From Ichthyocystis sparus (GTDB lineage Bacteria; Pseudomonadota; Gammaproteobacteria; Burkholderiales; 2013Ark19i), in assembly GCF_900078755.1 (NCBI RefSeq), contig NZ_FKIH01000006.1: a stretch of DNA of 64,000 nucleotides; one strand, 5' to 3'. Numbering within the stretch: the first letter of the stretch is position 1; each line of letters opens with the position of its first letter. Under the pieces are notes generated by a model. It ran no database searches. It was given only the letters and a program-made list of their open reading frames with translations, and had not been told where the DNA came from. Shown here in pieces: positions 56,971 to 64,000 of this stretch. The position numbers and the translations under genes are program-made.

Positions 56971-57567
56971 GAATTAGCTAAGGTTATAAGTTATTATAGT
57001 TATTCTTCCCCTTATTTTGTAAGTCTTAGTTTCAACAGTTTGTCTATAACCTAATGTTTTTTTGTGAGTAGCTGTTACTGTTAGGTTGGTTTTCTTTTTT
57101 TAGTATATTTTTTTTGCAAATGCGTTTTGCATGCAAAGAGCAATTGTAATGACCATTGAAGCTTGAAGCATTAGTGCATAATTATGCACTTGATACCATA
57201 GCTTTGTGAATTATATTCCTCTGCTCTTTTATTCGAGTTTGACGTTTAGTAATGATTGATAATCATTTATTCCTTATTTTTTTATACTTCAATTGTTAGT
57301 GGATATTACCTATGGTCATTAACATATTGACCTTTACTGAGTATGATAGTGATAATTTAATAATAGTAATTTTTACTTTACATTTTTCTCCACATATTGT
57401 ATCCCCTACTAGATCTTGTTTCCCTTTATATATCATAAGATGTGTATCCACAAGCAACGATAAATAGTAGGTAAAGGTCTGTATTATAATTATATAACTG
57501 TATCAGAAATTATTAGTCGCGATGGTGTGAATATACACCTAAAAAATAATAATAGCGGAGAACAAGG
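56971..57567. other. Spacer before member 20
   Basis: About 600 bases with no gene. It contains GGATATTACCTATGGTC near 57301, the box at 57363-57405 and the AATAATAGCGGAGAACAAGG leader. Confidence 0.55.
57363..57405 (+). promoter_or_regulatory. Subfamily D upstream box, member 20
   Basis: Copy of the box described at 48706 (ATAGTAATTTTTACTTTACA, then CTCCACATATTGTATC), 205 bases before the start. Confidence 0.4.
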
Positions 57568-60033
57568 ATGGCTATTTCTTCCGATTTACCGGCTAGGTTT
57601 AGTGCGTTTTCAGGAGAGGAGATGCAGCCTGGGGATAAAAGTGTTCCTTACATCTCAAGTCTCTCTCTTGAACAAGAAGAGACAAATTTAAACTGCAAAG
57701 TAAATGTTGGTGGCATTGAGGTAAATTGTACTCATCTGTCAGCTTTATACCTTTGTAAGGCCGTTGATTGTCATGTTAAGAATGAAAAATTAATGGTTAG
57801 AGATACTTTTGGAAGTGTTAATTTAATAGAAAGTATTATTCCTGAAGACATTGGTGAAGTATATAAAAGCATGATAGATAGGTCATGCGGCAGGCATATT
57901 GTAGCTTGTAGTAAGTTCGGTGATTTTTTGTGTAGTATTGCCAAAGATACTAGTCTTTACGAACAGAGGTTGTTTTTATTAGGCAGCAGTGGTCACGTAA
58001 TGGCTTTCAGATTTTTACACAAAAAATCTCGTAAAACTTCACAAAGTAAGTACGTAGTTTGGTTTTTTGATCCTAATAGAACTAATGTAGTTGCACGTGT
58101 TGCAGTTAGTCAGCCTAATGATTTTTTAGATGAATCTAGATTTTCTTTACAGAGTTTTGTTTATGTTGATGCTTATTTAGAATATTTTAGGAAACTTACT
58201 AATGAACCTGAAGAATGTGAATGTCTTATATATGAGCATAGTGAACTTAAAGATACTAACAAAAATTTTTTGACACTTCAAACTTCATCCCAATACGGAG
58301 TCTCTCCATGCATGGTGTTTCATTTGATGTCAGAGGGTAGTGCAAATGATGTGATGGGGCTAGTTAATGCAGTATCTTCACTAAATCCTGGTAGTGAGTT
58401 TAGAAAAGATATTTTTTGGGGTAAGAGTAGCGCAGGGATTCCAGCACTTAATATTGCTTTAAGATTAGGTAAGTACGAAAATATAGATGCTTATGGTTCA
58501 TTGTTGGATACTATGTCTAGTGATGAAATGCTTAGATTTCTTCCAGAATTGTTGCGGGCTGAAAATATGGAATGTGCGTCGGGTCTTTTTCTTGCTCTAG
58601 AGAGTGGTTATGCAAAGTCTGTTGCTGCTTATGGTAGGTTGCTAGATAGGTTAATTAATATGCCATGCAAAATGACTGCGTATACTACGGCTAGTATACT
58701 TTTTAATTTGCTTATGGCTAGAAGAAAAGGTGATGGTTTGCCTGGACTGTTTATAGCCTTTCAGAAAAATCATCATGAAGCAATCAGTGAATTTTGTGTA
58801 TTGTTGGATAGATTATTGATTTTTCGTGATGAAGTTTCAGCATGTGAACTTTGTAGCATGATTTATGATTTGCTGATGTCTAAGCGAAGTGATGATGTTC
58901 CAGGTCTACAAATTGCAATTTTGAAAGATAGTTCTGAGTCTGTACGAGCCTTTGGTGGACTATTGCTTAGATTTACTCATTTTAGTAATTCTAGCTATTT
59001 TGGAAATGTTACCAGAATGGTTTTCGAACTATTAGTGGCAGGATGTCTAAATGGCAAATCTGGTCTTTATTTTGCCTTATCCGGAAATAGGAGTAATTCT
59101 GTAGCAGCTTATGCTGAGTTGCTGGAAAAGTTTATTCTTTTTAGAGATGGGGTGTCTGATTGTGAGTTTTACGATATGTTTCACGAATTATTGATGGCAA
59201 GGACTAGAGGTGTACCTGGATTGTTTATAGCGTTGCAGAATGGTTATGAAGATTCCATTAAAGCTTTTTCTAGGTCTGTAAGTCAGTTTATGTCGTTAAG
59301 TGCTCAAGTGTCTCATGATAGGTTGTTAGCTATGCTTCATGAATTATTTGTGTCAAGTAGCGATGAGGGCATATCAGGGTTATTCATGGCTTTACAGGAA
59401 GGACATGTAGGTTCTGTAATTGCTTTTTCTGAGTTACTAGAAACATTATTTATGTTAGAAGGTGGTGTTATTACCATAGAGGAGATTTTTGGTCTTATCT
59501 CTGATATATTAGTGGCTAAAAATGATTTGGGTGGAACTGGATTAAATGCAGCGTTGATTTATGGTGAAGCAGGTTCTGTTAGTGCCTTTGGTGTGTTATT
59601 AGACAAGTTTAATTTTTTTGAGGGAAAAATTTCCGAAGATAAAATTTTTAATACTATTGATGGGCTGATAATGTCCAGAGATTCTAATGGTTGTCCCGGG
59701 TTATTTTCGGCTGTACAATATAATTGTGTCGGTGTTATTGCTGCTTATTTTTTATTGGTGAGTAAACTTCCCAAGAGATGTTGGGCTAATCTTTTGATTG
59801 CTGGAGATATGCGAGGTTTTCCTGCCATATTTACGGATAGTAATGACGTTATTGATGAATACTACCGATTGTTGATACAACTGCCGCTTGATGTGTTTTT
59901 GGAGGTATATGCAAAGTTAGTGGAGTTTACCAAGCACGGAGAGTATTTGGATATTGTTAATGGTGGCGGAAGTTCTAAAGTTACTAAATATCTGTCTTTT
60001 CTAGATAGGCTTACAGATTATAAAAATGATTAG
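57568..60033 (+). CDS. ShET2/OspD3-EspL-like cysteine-protease effector, subfamily D, member 20
   Basis: ATG at 57568 follows GCGGAGAACAAGG (MAISSDLPARFSAFSGEEM). The 821-residue protein has Cys54 (NCTHLSALY), His143 (GHVMAF), Asp168 (FFDPNRTN) and ten repeat units. It ends at DYKND, earlier than members 17 and 19. After its stop (TAG) the sequence still reads CCTGGGGACCAATGTGATTG, which resembles the coding tail (PGSSCD) of member 21, so the tail was shortened by a point change and the lost residues are probably dispensable. Its WFFDPN wording groups it with member 21 and the pseudogene. Confidence 0.84.
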   Translation: MAISSDLPARFSAFSGEEMQPGDKSVPYISSLSLEQEETNLNCKVNVGGIEVNCTHLSALYLCKAVDCHVKNEKLMVRDTFGSVNLIESIIPEDIGEVYKSMIDRSCGRHIVACSKFGDFLCSIAKDTSLYEQRLFLLGSSGHVMAFRFLHKKSRKTSQSKYVVWFFDPNRTNVVARVAVSQPNDFLDESRFSLQSFVYVDAYLEYFRKLTNEPEECECLIYEHSELKDTNKNFLTLQTSSQYGVSPCMVFHLMSEGSANDVMGLVNAVSSLNPGSEFRKDIFWGKSSAGIPALNIALRLGKYENIDAYGSLLDTMSSDEMLRFLPELLRAENMECASGLFLALESGYAKSVAAYGRLLDRLINMPCKMTAYTTASILFNLLMARRKGDGLPGLFIAFQKNHHEAISEFCVLLDRLLIFRDEVSACELCSMIYDLLMSKRSDDVPGLQIAILKDSSESVRAFGGLLLRFTHFSNSSYFGNVTRMVFELLVAGCLNGKSGLYFALSGNRSNSVAAYAELLEKFILFRDGVSDCEFYDMFHELLMARTRGVPGLFIALQNGYEDSIKAFSRSVSQFMSLSAQVSHDRLLAMLHELFVSSSDEGISGLFMALQEGHVGSVIAFSELLETLFMLEGGVITIEEIFGLISDILVAKNDLGGTGLNAALIYGEAGSVSAFGVLLDKFNFFEGKISEDKIFNTIDGLIMSRDSNGCPGLFSAVQYNCVGVIAAYFLLVSKLPKRCWANLLIAGDMRGFPAIFTDSNDVIDEYYRLLIQLPLDVFLEVYAKLVEFTKHGEYLDIVNGGGSSKVTKYLSFLDRLTDYKND

Positions 60034-60513
60034 CCTGGGGACCAATGTGATTGGGGCTTCTCATATGATACGGAAGGTCGCCAAATTGGCTAGGCTGCTT
60101 GGTGTGAGTCATTAACTGACATTCTTTCCTTATGCACTTCGTAAATACTAGGTTCAATAATTTGGCTACCCGGTCTTAGCTGATTAATAAAATAATCATT
60201 TATTCTTGATTATTACGTTTTTTTTCATACTTCCATTGCTATGGGGATATTACTACTATCATTGGCATATTGTCCTTATTTAGCAGTATAGAACATAGTG
60301 ATGACTTGACAGACATCTGATCATAATAATTTTTACTTTACATCTTTCTCCACATATTGCATCCTTCGTTAGATCTTGTTTCTTTATAAGATATGTGTCT
60401 ATAACGATGAATAGTAAGTAAAGGTGTGTGTTATAGTTTATAAAATATACCATAAATTATTATTCTCGATGGCGTGAATAAACACCTAAAAATAATAATA
60501 GCGGAGAACAAGA
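60034..60513. other. Spacer before member 21
   Basis: About 480 bases, no gene. The first 60 bases are a former coding tail. It holds GGGGATATTACTACTATC near 60242, the box at 60324-60363 and AATAATAGCGGAGAACAAGA before the ATG. Confidence 0.55.
60324..60363 (+). promoter_or_regulatory. Subfamily D upstream box, member 21
   Basis: Copy of the box described at 48706 (AATAATTTTTACTTTACATC, then CTCCACATATTGCATCC), 190 bases before the start. Confidence 0.4.
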
Positions 60514-62991
60514 ATGGCTATTTCTTCCGATTCACCAGCCAGGGTGAGTGCGTTTTCAGGAGAGGAGATGCAGCCTGATGATAAAAGTGTTCCTTACATA
60601 TCAAGTCTCTATCTTGAACAGGAAGAGATAAATTTAAATTGCAAAGTAAATGTTAGTGGCGTTGAGATAAATTGTGCTCGTCTGTCAGCTTTATATCTTC
60701 GTAAGGCCGTTGATTGTCACGTTAAAAATGAAAAATTAATGGTTAGAAATATTTTTGGAAATGTTGCTTTGATAGAAAGTATTATCCCCGAAGACATTGG
60801 TAAAATATATAGAAGCATGATAGATAGGTCCTGTGGTAGGCATATTGTGGCTTGTTGTAAGTTCGGTGATTTTTTGTGTGGTATTGCTAAAGATACTAGT
60901 CTTGACGAACAGAGATTTTTTTTATTAGGCAGCACCGATCACGTAATGGCCTTTAGAATTTTACATAAAAAATCTTGTAGAACTTCAGGAAGTAAGTACG
61001 TAGTTTGGTTTTTTGATCCTAACAAAACTAATATTGTTGCACGTGTTGCAGTTAGTGAGCCTAATGATTTTTTGGATAAATCTAGATTTTCTTTACAACG
61101 TTTTGTTAGTAACAATTTTTATGGGAGATATTTTAAAAAACTTACTGATCAACCTGAAGAATGTGAATGTCTTGTATATGAGCATTGTGAACTTAAAGAT
61201 ACTAATAAGAGTTTTTTGACACTTCAAACTTCATCCCAATACGGAGTCTCTCCGTGCATGGTGTTTCATTTGATGTTGGAGGGTGGTGAAAATGATGTGA
61301 TGAGGTTAGTTAATATAGTATCGTCATTAAATCCTGGTAGTGAGTTTAGAAAAGAGGTTTTTTGGGGTAAGAGTAGTTGGGGGGTTCCTGCGCTTAATAT
61401 AGCTTTAAAAGTGGGTAATCACAAAAATATAGATGCTTATGGCTCATTATTGGATATTATGTCTGATGATGAAGTGACTAGATTTCTTCCAGAATTATTA
61501 CGTTCTGAAAATGTTGAAGGTACATCAGGTCTTTTCGTTGCTCTGGAGAGAGGTTATGCAAAGTCTGTTGCTGCTTACGGCAGATTACTAGACAGATTAA
61601 CTAATATATCATGCAAAATGCCTGCGTACGCTAAGGCCAATATACTTTCTAACTTGCTTGTAGCTAGGAGATATGATGGCCTTCCAGGACTGTTTGTAGC
61701 CCTTCAGGAAAATTATTATGAAGCAATCGATGAATTTTGTTTATTATTGGATAGATTACTGATTTTTCGTGATGAAGTTTCAGCATGCGAACTTTGTAGC
61801 ATGATTTATGATTTGCTGATCTCTAAGAGAGGCGATGGTGTTCCAGGTCTACAAGTTGCCCTTTCTAGGGGCAGTTACCAATCTGTAAGAGCTTTTGGTA
61901 AACTATTACTAAGATTTACTTATTTTAATAATTATAGCTGTTCTGGAGATGTTACCAAAATGGTTTTTAAATTATTAATGGCGGAATCTGTAGGTTGCAA
62001 ATCAGGTTTGTATTTATCCTTGTCTGGAAATAAGACTAATTCGGTTGATGCTTATAGTGAGTTGTTAGAAAATTTTACTCTTTTTAGGTGTGGAGTGCCT
62101 GATTGTGAGTTTTATGATATGTTTCACGAATTATTGATGGCAAGATCTGGAGGTGTACCTGGATTATTTATGGCTTTGCAGAACGGTGGTGAAGATTCCA
62201 TTAAAGCTTTTGCGAAGTCTGTAAGTAAGTTTATGTCATTAAGTTCTGAAATGTCTCATGATAGATTGTTAATTATGCTTCGTGAGTTATTTATTTCAAG
62301 TAGTTATGATGGCATATCAGGGTTATTTATGGCTTTGCAGGAGGGATATGGAGGTTCTGTGATTGCTTTTTCTGAGTTACTAGAGAAATTATTTATGTTA
62401 GAAGGTGGAGTTATTTCCATAGAGGAGATTTTTGATCTTATCTCTGACATATTGGTGGCTAAAGGTATCTCGGGTATGCCTGGATTAAATGCAGCATTGC
62501 TGTATGATAAAGAAAGTTCTGTTAGTGCCTTTGGTGTATTACTAGACAAGTTTGGTTTTTTCAAGGGAAAAATTTCCGAAGATAAAATTTTTGATGCTAT
62601 GGGTGAACTAGTAATGTCGAGAGATTCTGACGGTTATTCTGGTTTGTGCATGGCTTTGCAATATAATTGTGTCAGTGTTATTGCTGCTTATTTTTTATTG
62701 GTGAATAAACTTCCTAAGAGTCGTTGGTCTAACCTTTTGATTGCTGCAGATGGGAGTGGTTTTCCTGCCATATTTACAGGTCATAATGACGGTATTGATG
62801 AGTACTACCGGTTGTTGGTACAACTACCACTTGATGTGTTTTTAGAGGTGTATGCAAAGTTAGTGGAGTTTACCAGGCATGAAGGTTATTTGGATACTGT
62901 TAATAGCAGCAGAGTTACTAAATATGATGATTTTCTAGCTAGGCTTACATATTATAAAAATGATCAACCCGGGTCATCATGTGATACTTAA
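60514..62991 (+). CDS. ShET2/OspD3-EspL-like cysteine-protease effector, subfamily D, member 21
   Basis: ATG at 60514 follows GCGGAGAACAAGA (MAISSDSPARVSAFSGEEM). The 825-residue product carries Cys54 in NCARLSALY, His143 (DHVMAF) and Asp168 (FFDPNKTN). Arg replaces the usual His two residues after Cys, as in the partial member 22, so that His is not part of the invariant set. Ten repeat units; the ninth starts GLCMALQYNC rather than GLFSALRDNC. The last cap is shortened (SSRVTKYDDFL, three residues fewer than members 17 and 19). The tail is PGSSCDT. Confidence 0.84.
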   Translation: MAISSDSPARVSAFSGEEMQPDDKSVPYISSLYLEQEEINLNCKVNVSGVEINCARLSALYLRKAVDCHVKNEKLMVRNIFGNVALIESIIPEDIGKIYRSMIDRSCGRHIVACCKFGDFLCGIAKDTSLDEQRFFLLGSTDHVMAFRILHKKSCRTSGSKYVVWFFDPNKTNIVARVAVSEPNDFLDKSRFSLQRFVSNNFYGRYFKKLTDQPEECECLVYEHCELKDTNKSFLTLQTSSQYGVSPCMVFHLMLEGGENDVMRLVNIVSSLNPGSEFRKEVFWGKSSWGVPALNIALKVGNHKNIDAYGSLLDIMSDDEVTRFLPELLRSENVEGTSGLFVALERGYAKSVAAYGRLLDRLTNISCKMPAYAKANILSNLLVARRYDGLPGLFVALQENYYEAIDEFCLLLDRLLIFRDEVSACELCSMIYDLLISKRGDGVPGLQVALSRGSYQSVRAFGKLLLRFTYFNNYSCSGDVTKMVFKLLMAESVGCKSGLYLSLSGNKTNSVDAYSELLENFTLFRCGVPDCEFYDMFHELLMARSGGVPGLFMALQNGGEDSIKAFAKSVSKFMSLSSEMSHDRLLIMLRELFISSSYDGISGLFMALQEGYGGSVIAFSELLEKLFMLEGGVISIEEIFDLISDILVAKGISGMPGLNAALLYDKESSVSAFGVLLDKFGFFKGKISEDKIFDAMGELVMSRDSDGYSGLCMALQYNCVSVIAAYFLLVNKLPKSRWSNLLIAADGSGFPAIFTGHNDGIDEYYRLLVQLPLDVFLEVYAKLVEFTRHEGYLDTVNSSRVTKYDDFLARLTYYKNDQPGSSCDT

Positions 62992-63825
62992 GGTCGCCAA
63001 ATTTGTGTAGGCTTTAGTTGTAATTATTAGCTGATATTCTTTCCTTATGCACCTTATAAAGCTTGGTTTTGTCTACAGAGTTGTTTTTAACCTAATGTTT
63101 TTGAGTGACTGTTACTGGTAGGTTGATTTTTTCTTTGGCACATTTTTTGCAAATCCATGTTACATGCAAAGAGCAATTATAGAATCAACTGTAGACATGT
63201 CAGATATTTTGTACTGTGCGTAATAAATAATTTGGTTGAGCGTTTCTTGCTCTATTTCTTGCATTTGTAATAGTTAAGAATTAAATATTATTTGCAATTT
63301 AGTTGCATTTCTTGCTCTGCTTTTTTTCTTCTATTCTAATTTGGTACTTAAATTGTGCTTGCTTTAATATAACTACATTATATTCTGTAACTAATAATAC
63401 ATATAACCGTGTTAAACATATCCTATAATCATAAATGACTAATAGTTTTTTATTCCACATTTTTTGTACTTACATTCTTATAGGGATATCACTATGATCA
63501 CCAATATATTGCTTTTATCAAGTAGTATAGAGAATAGTGATAATTTGATATTGATACTAGTGATAGTAATTTTTACTCGATGTTTTCCCCAATCCTTACA
63601 TTTCTCTGTTGAAGCTTGTTTTTTTATCTTAGTAAAGGTTTACAAGTATCACATTAATCACAAGTAGTATGATAAATGTAATAATTATATTAATTATTTA
63701 CTATAAAATATTAACCACGAATAGTACGATAAAGTTTATGTAATAATTATAATTATATTATTTACTATAAAGTGTTAACCATAGTATTAATGTATTCCTA
63801 GAATAATAATTAGTGGGGAACAAGG
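62992..63825. other. Spacer before member 22
   Basis: About 830 bases, the longest subfamily D spacer. It holds GGGATATCACTATGATC near 63482, a diverged box at 63563-63600, and an imperfect duplication of about 60 bases: TAATTATATTAATTATTTAC (63681) and TAATTATATTATTTACTATA (63751), each followed by a TTAACCA segment. A 67-codon frame at 63464-63667 overlaps the conserved box and is probably chance. Confidence 0.5.
63563..63600 (+). promoter_or_regulatory. Subfamily D upstream box, member 22 (diverged)
   Basis: ATAGTAATTTTTACTCGATG then CCCCAATCCTTACA, the weakest copy of the box described at 48706, 263 bases before the start because of the duplication between them. Confidence 0.35.
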
Positions 63826-64000
63826 GTGGCTTCTTCCAGTTCGTCGGTTAGAGTGAGTGCACTTTCTGGGGAGGAGATGCTACCCGATGATAAAAGTATT
63901 CCCTACATATCAAAGCTGTCTCTTCAGCAAGAAGAAATAAACTTAAATTGCGAAATAAATGTTGATGGCGTTAATATTGATTGTACTCGTCTGTCAGCTT
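63826..64000 (+). CDS. ShET2/OspD3-EspL-like cysteine-protease effector, subfamily D, member 22 (5' end only)
   Basis: GTG at 63826 follows GTGGGGAACAAGG and opens a frame running off the window: 58 codons beginning MASSSSSVRVSALSGEEM, with DKSIPYIS and the predicted catalytic Cys in DCTRLSA. The start and leader match subfamily D. The array therefore continues beyond this window. Whether the gene is intact cannot be judged. Confidence 0.88.
   Translation, partial: MASSSSSVRVSALSGEEMLPDDKSIPYISKLSLQQEEINLNCEINVDGVNIDCTRLSA

Noticed and set aside
3667..62991. Plain ankyrin-repeat protein annotation
   Set aside because: The repeats are near 52 residues, not 33, with only the first helix pair resembling ankyrin. 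The conserved N-terminal domain and its Cys-His-Asp set point to the ShET2/OspD3 group, so ankyrin alone would hide the likely enzymatic role.
3667..62991. Outer-membrane surface antigen family comparable to Msp2/P44
   Set aside because: No signal peptide, no beta-barrel pattern and no conserved flanks around a hypervariable centre. The copies are full length with conserved putative catalytic residues.
63464..63667. 67-codon frame in the spacer before member 22
   Set aside because: It overlaps the non-coding box shared by subfamily D spacers and is not open in the equivalent positions of the other copies.

Overview
The window comes from an A+T-rich bacterial chromosome, most likely an obligate intracellular alphaproteobacterium of the Rickettsiales (Anaplasmataceae-like). 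This is inferred from base composition, long decaying intergenic spacers, a housekeeping surA / amgK-murU block, and a huge lineage-specific paralogue family. The genus cannot be fixed from sequence alone. No rRNA, tRNA, CRISPR array, transposase, integrase or phage gene was recognised.

Positions 1-3080 are ordinary cell-envelope genes. A surA-type periplasmic chaperone/isomerase runs leftwards off the window. It is divergent from an amgK-murU pair (sugar-phosphate branch of peptidoglycan recycling).

From 3667 to the right edge, about 60 kb is a single head-to-tail array on the plus strand: 20 intact members of one protein family, one clear pseudogene (51846-53888), one member cut by the window end (63826 on), and at least two older relics in the spacers. 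Every intact member has the same plan. An N-terminal domain of about 200 residues carries invariant Cys (C-x-x-LS), His (H-x-M-A/S) and Asp (FDPN) residues. A linker follows, then 5 to 10 ankyrin-like helical repeats of about 52 residues (GLFMAMQEGH...AFGSLLDRL), then a C-terminal cap. This matches what I know of the ShET2/OspD3(SenA)/EspL family of Shigella and attaching-effacing E. coli effectors, in which EspL and OspD3 are cysteine proteases acting on host RHIM/necroptosis proteins. No member has a Sec signal peptide, so export by a dedicated system (type IV in Rickettsiales) is inferred, not shown.

Four subfamilies lie in order. A (3667-9449) is two divergent founders. B (10690-18101) is three short members plus relics. 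C (18859-48485) is eleven members, the middle ones almost identical and visibly mosaic. D (48916-end) is long ten-repeat members with their own leader and upstream box. Each subfamily has its own conserved spacer sequence, so the duplication unit was gene plus flank. Differences in repeat number, in-frame repeat duplications, gene-conversion mosaics, decayed copies and a 9-bp tandem repeat upstream of one member point to an actively evolving effector or antigen locus.
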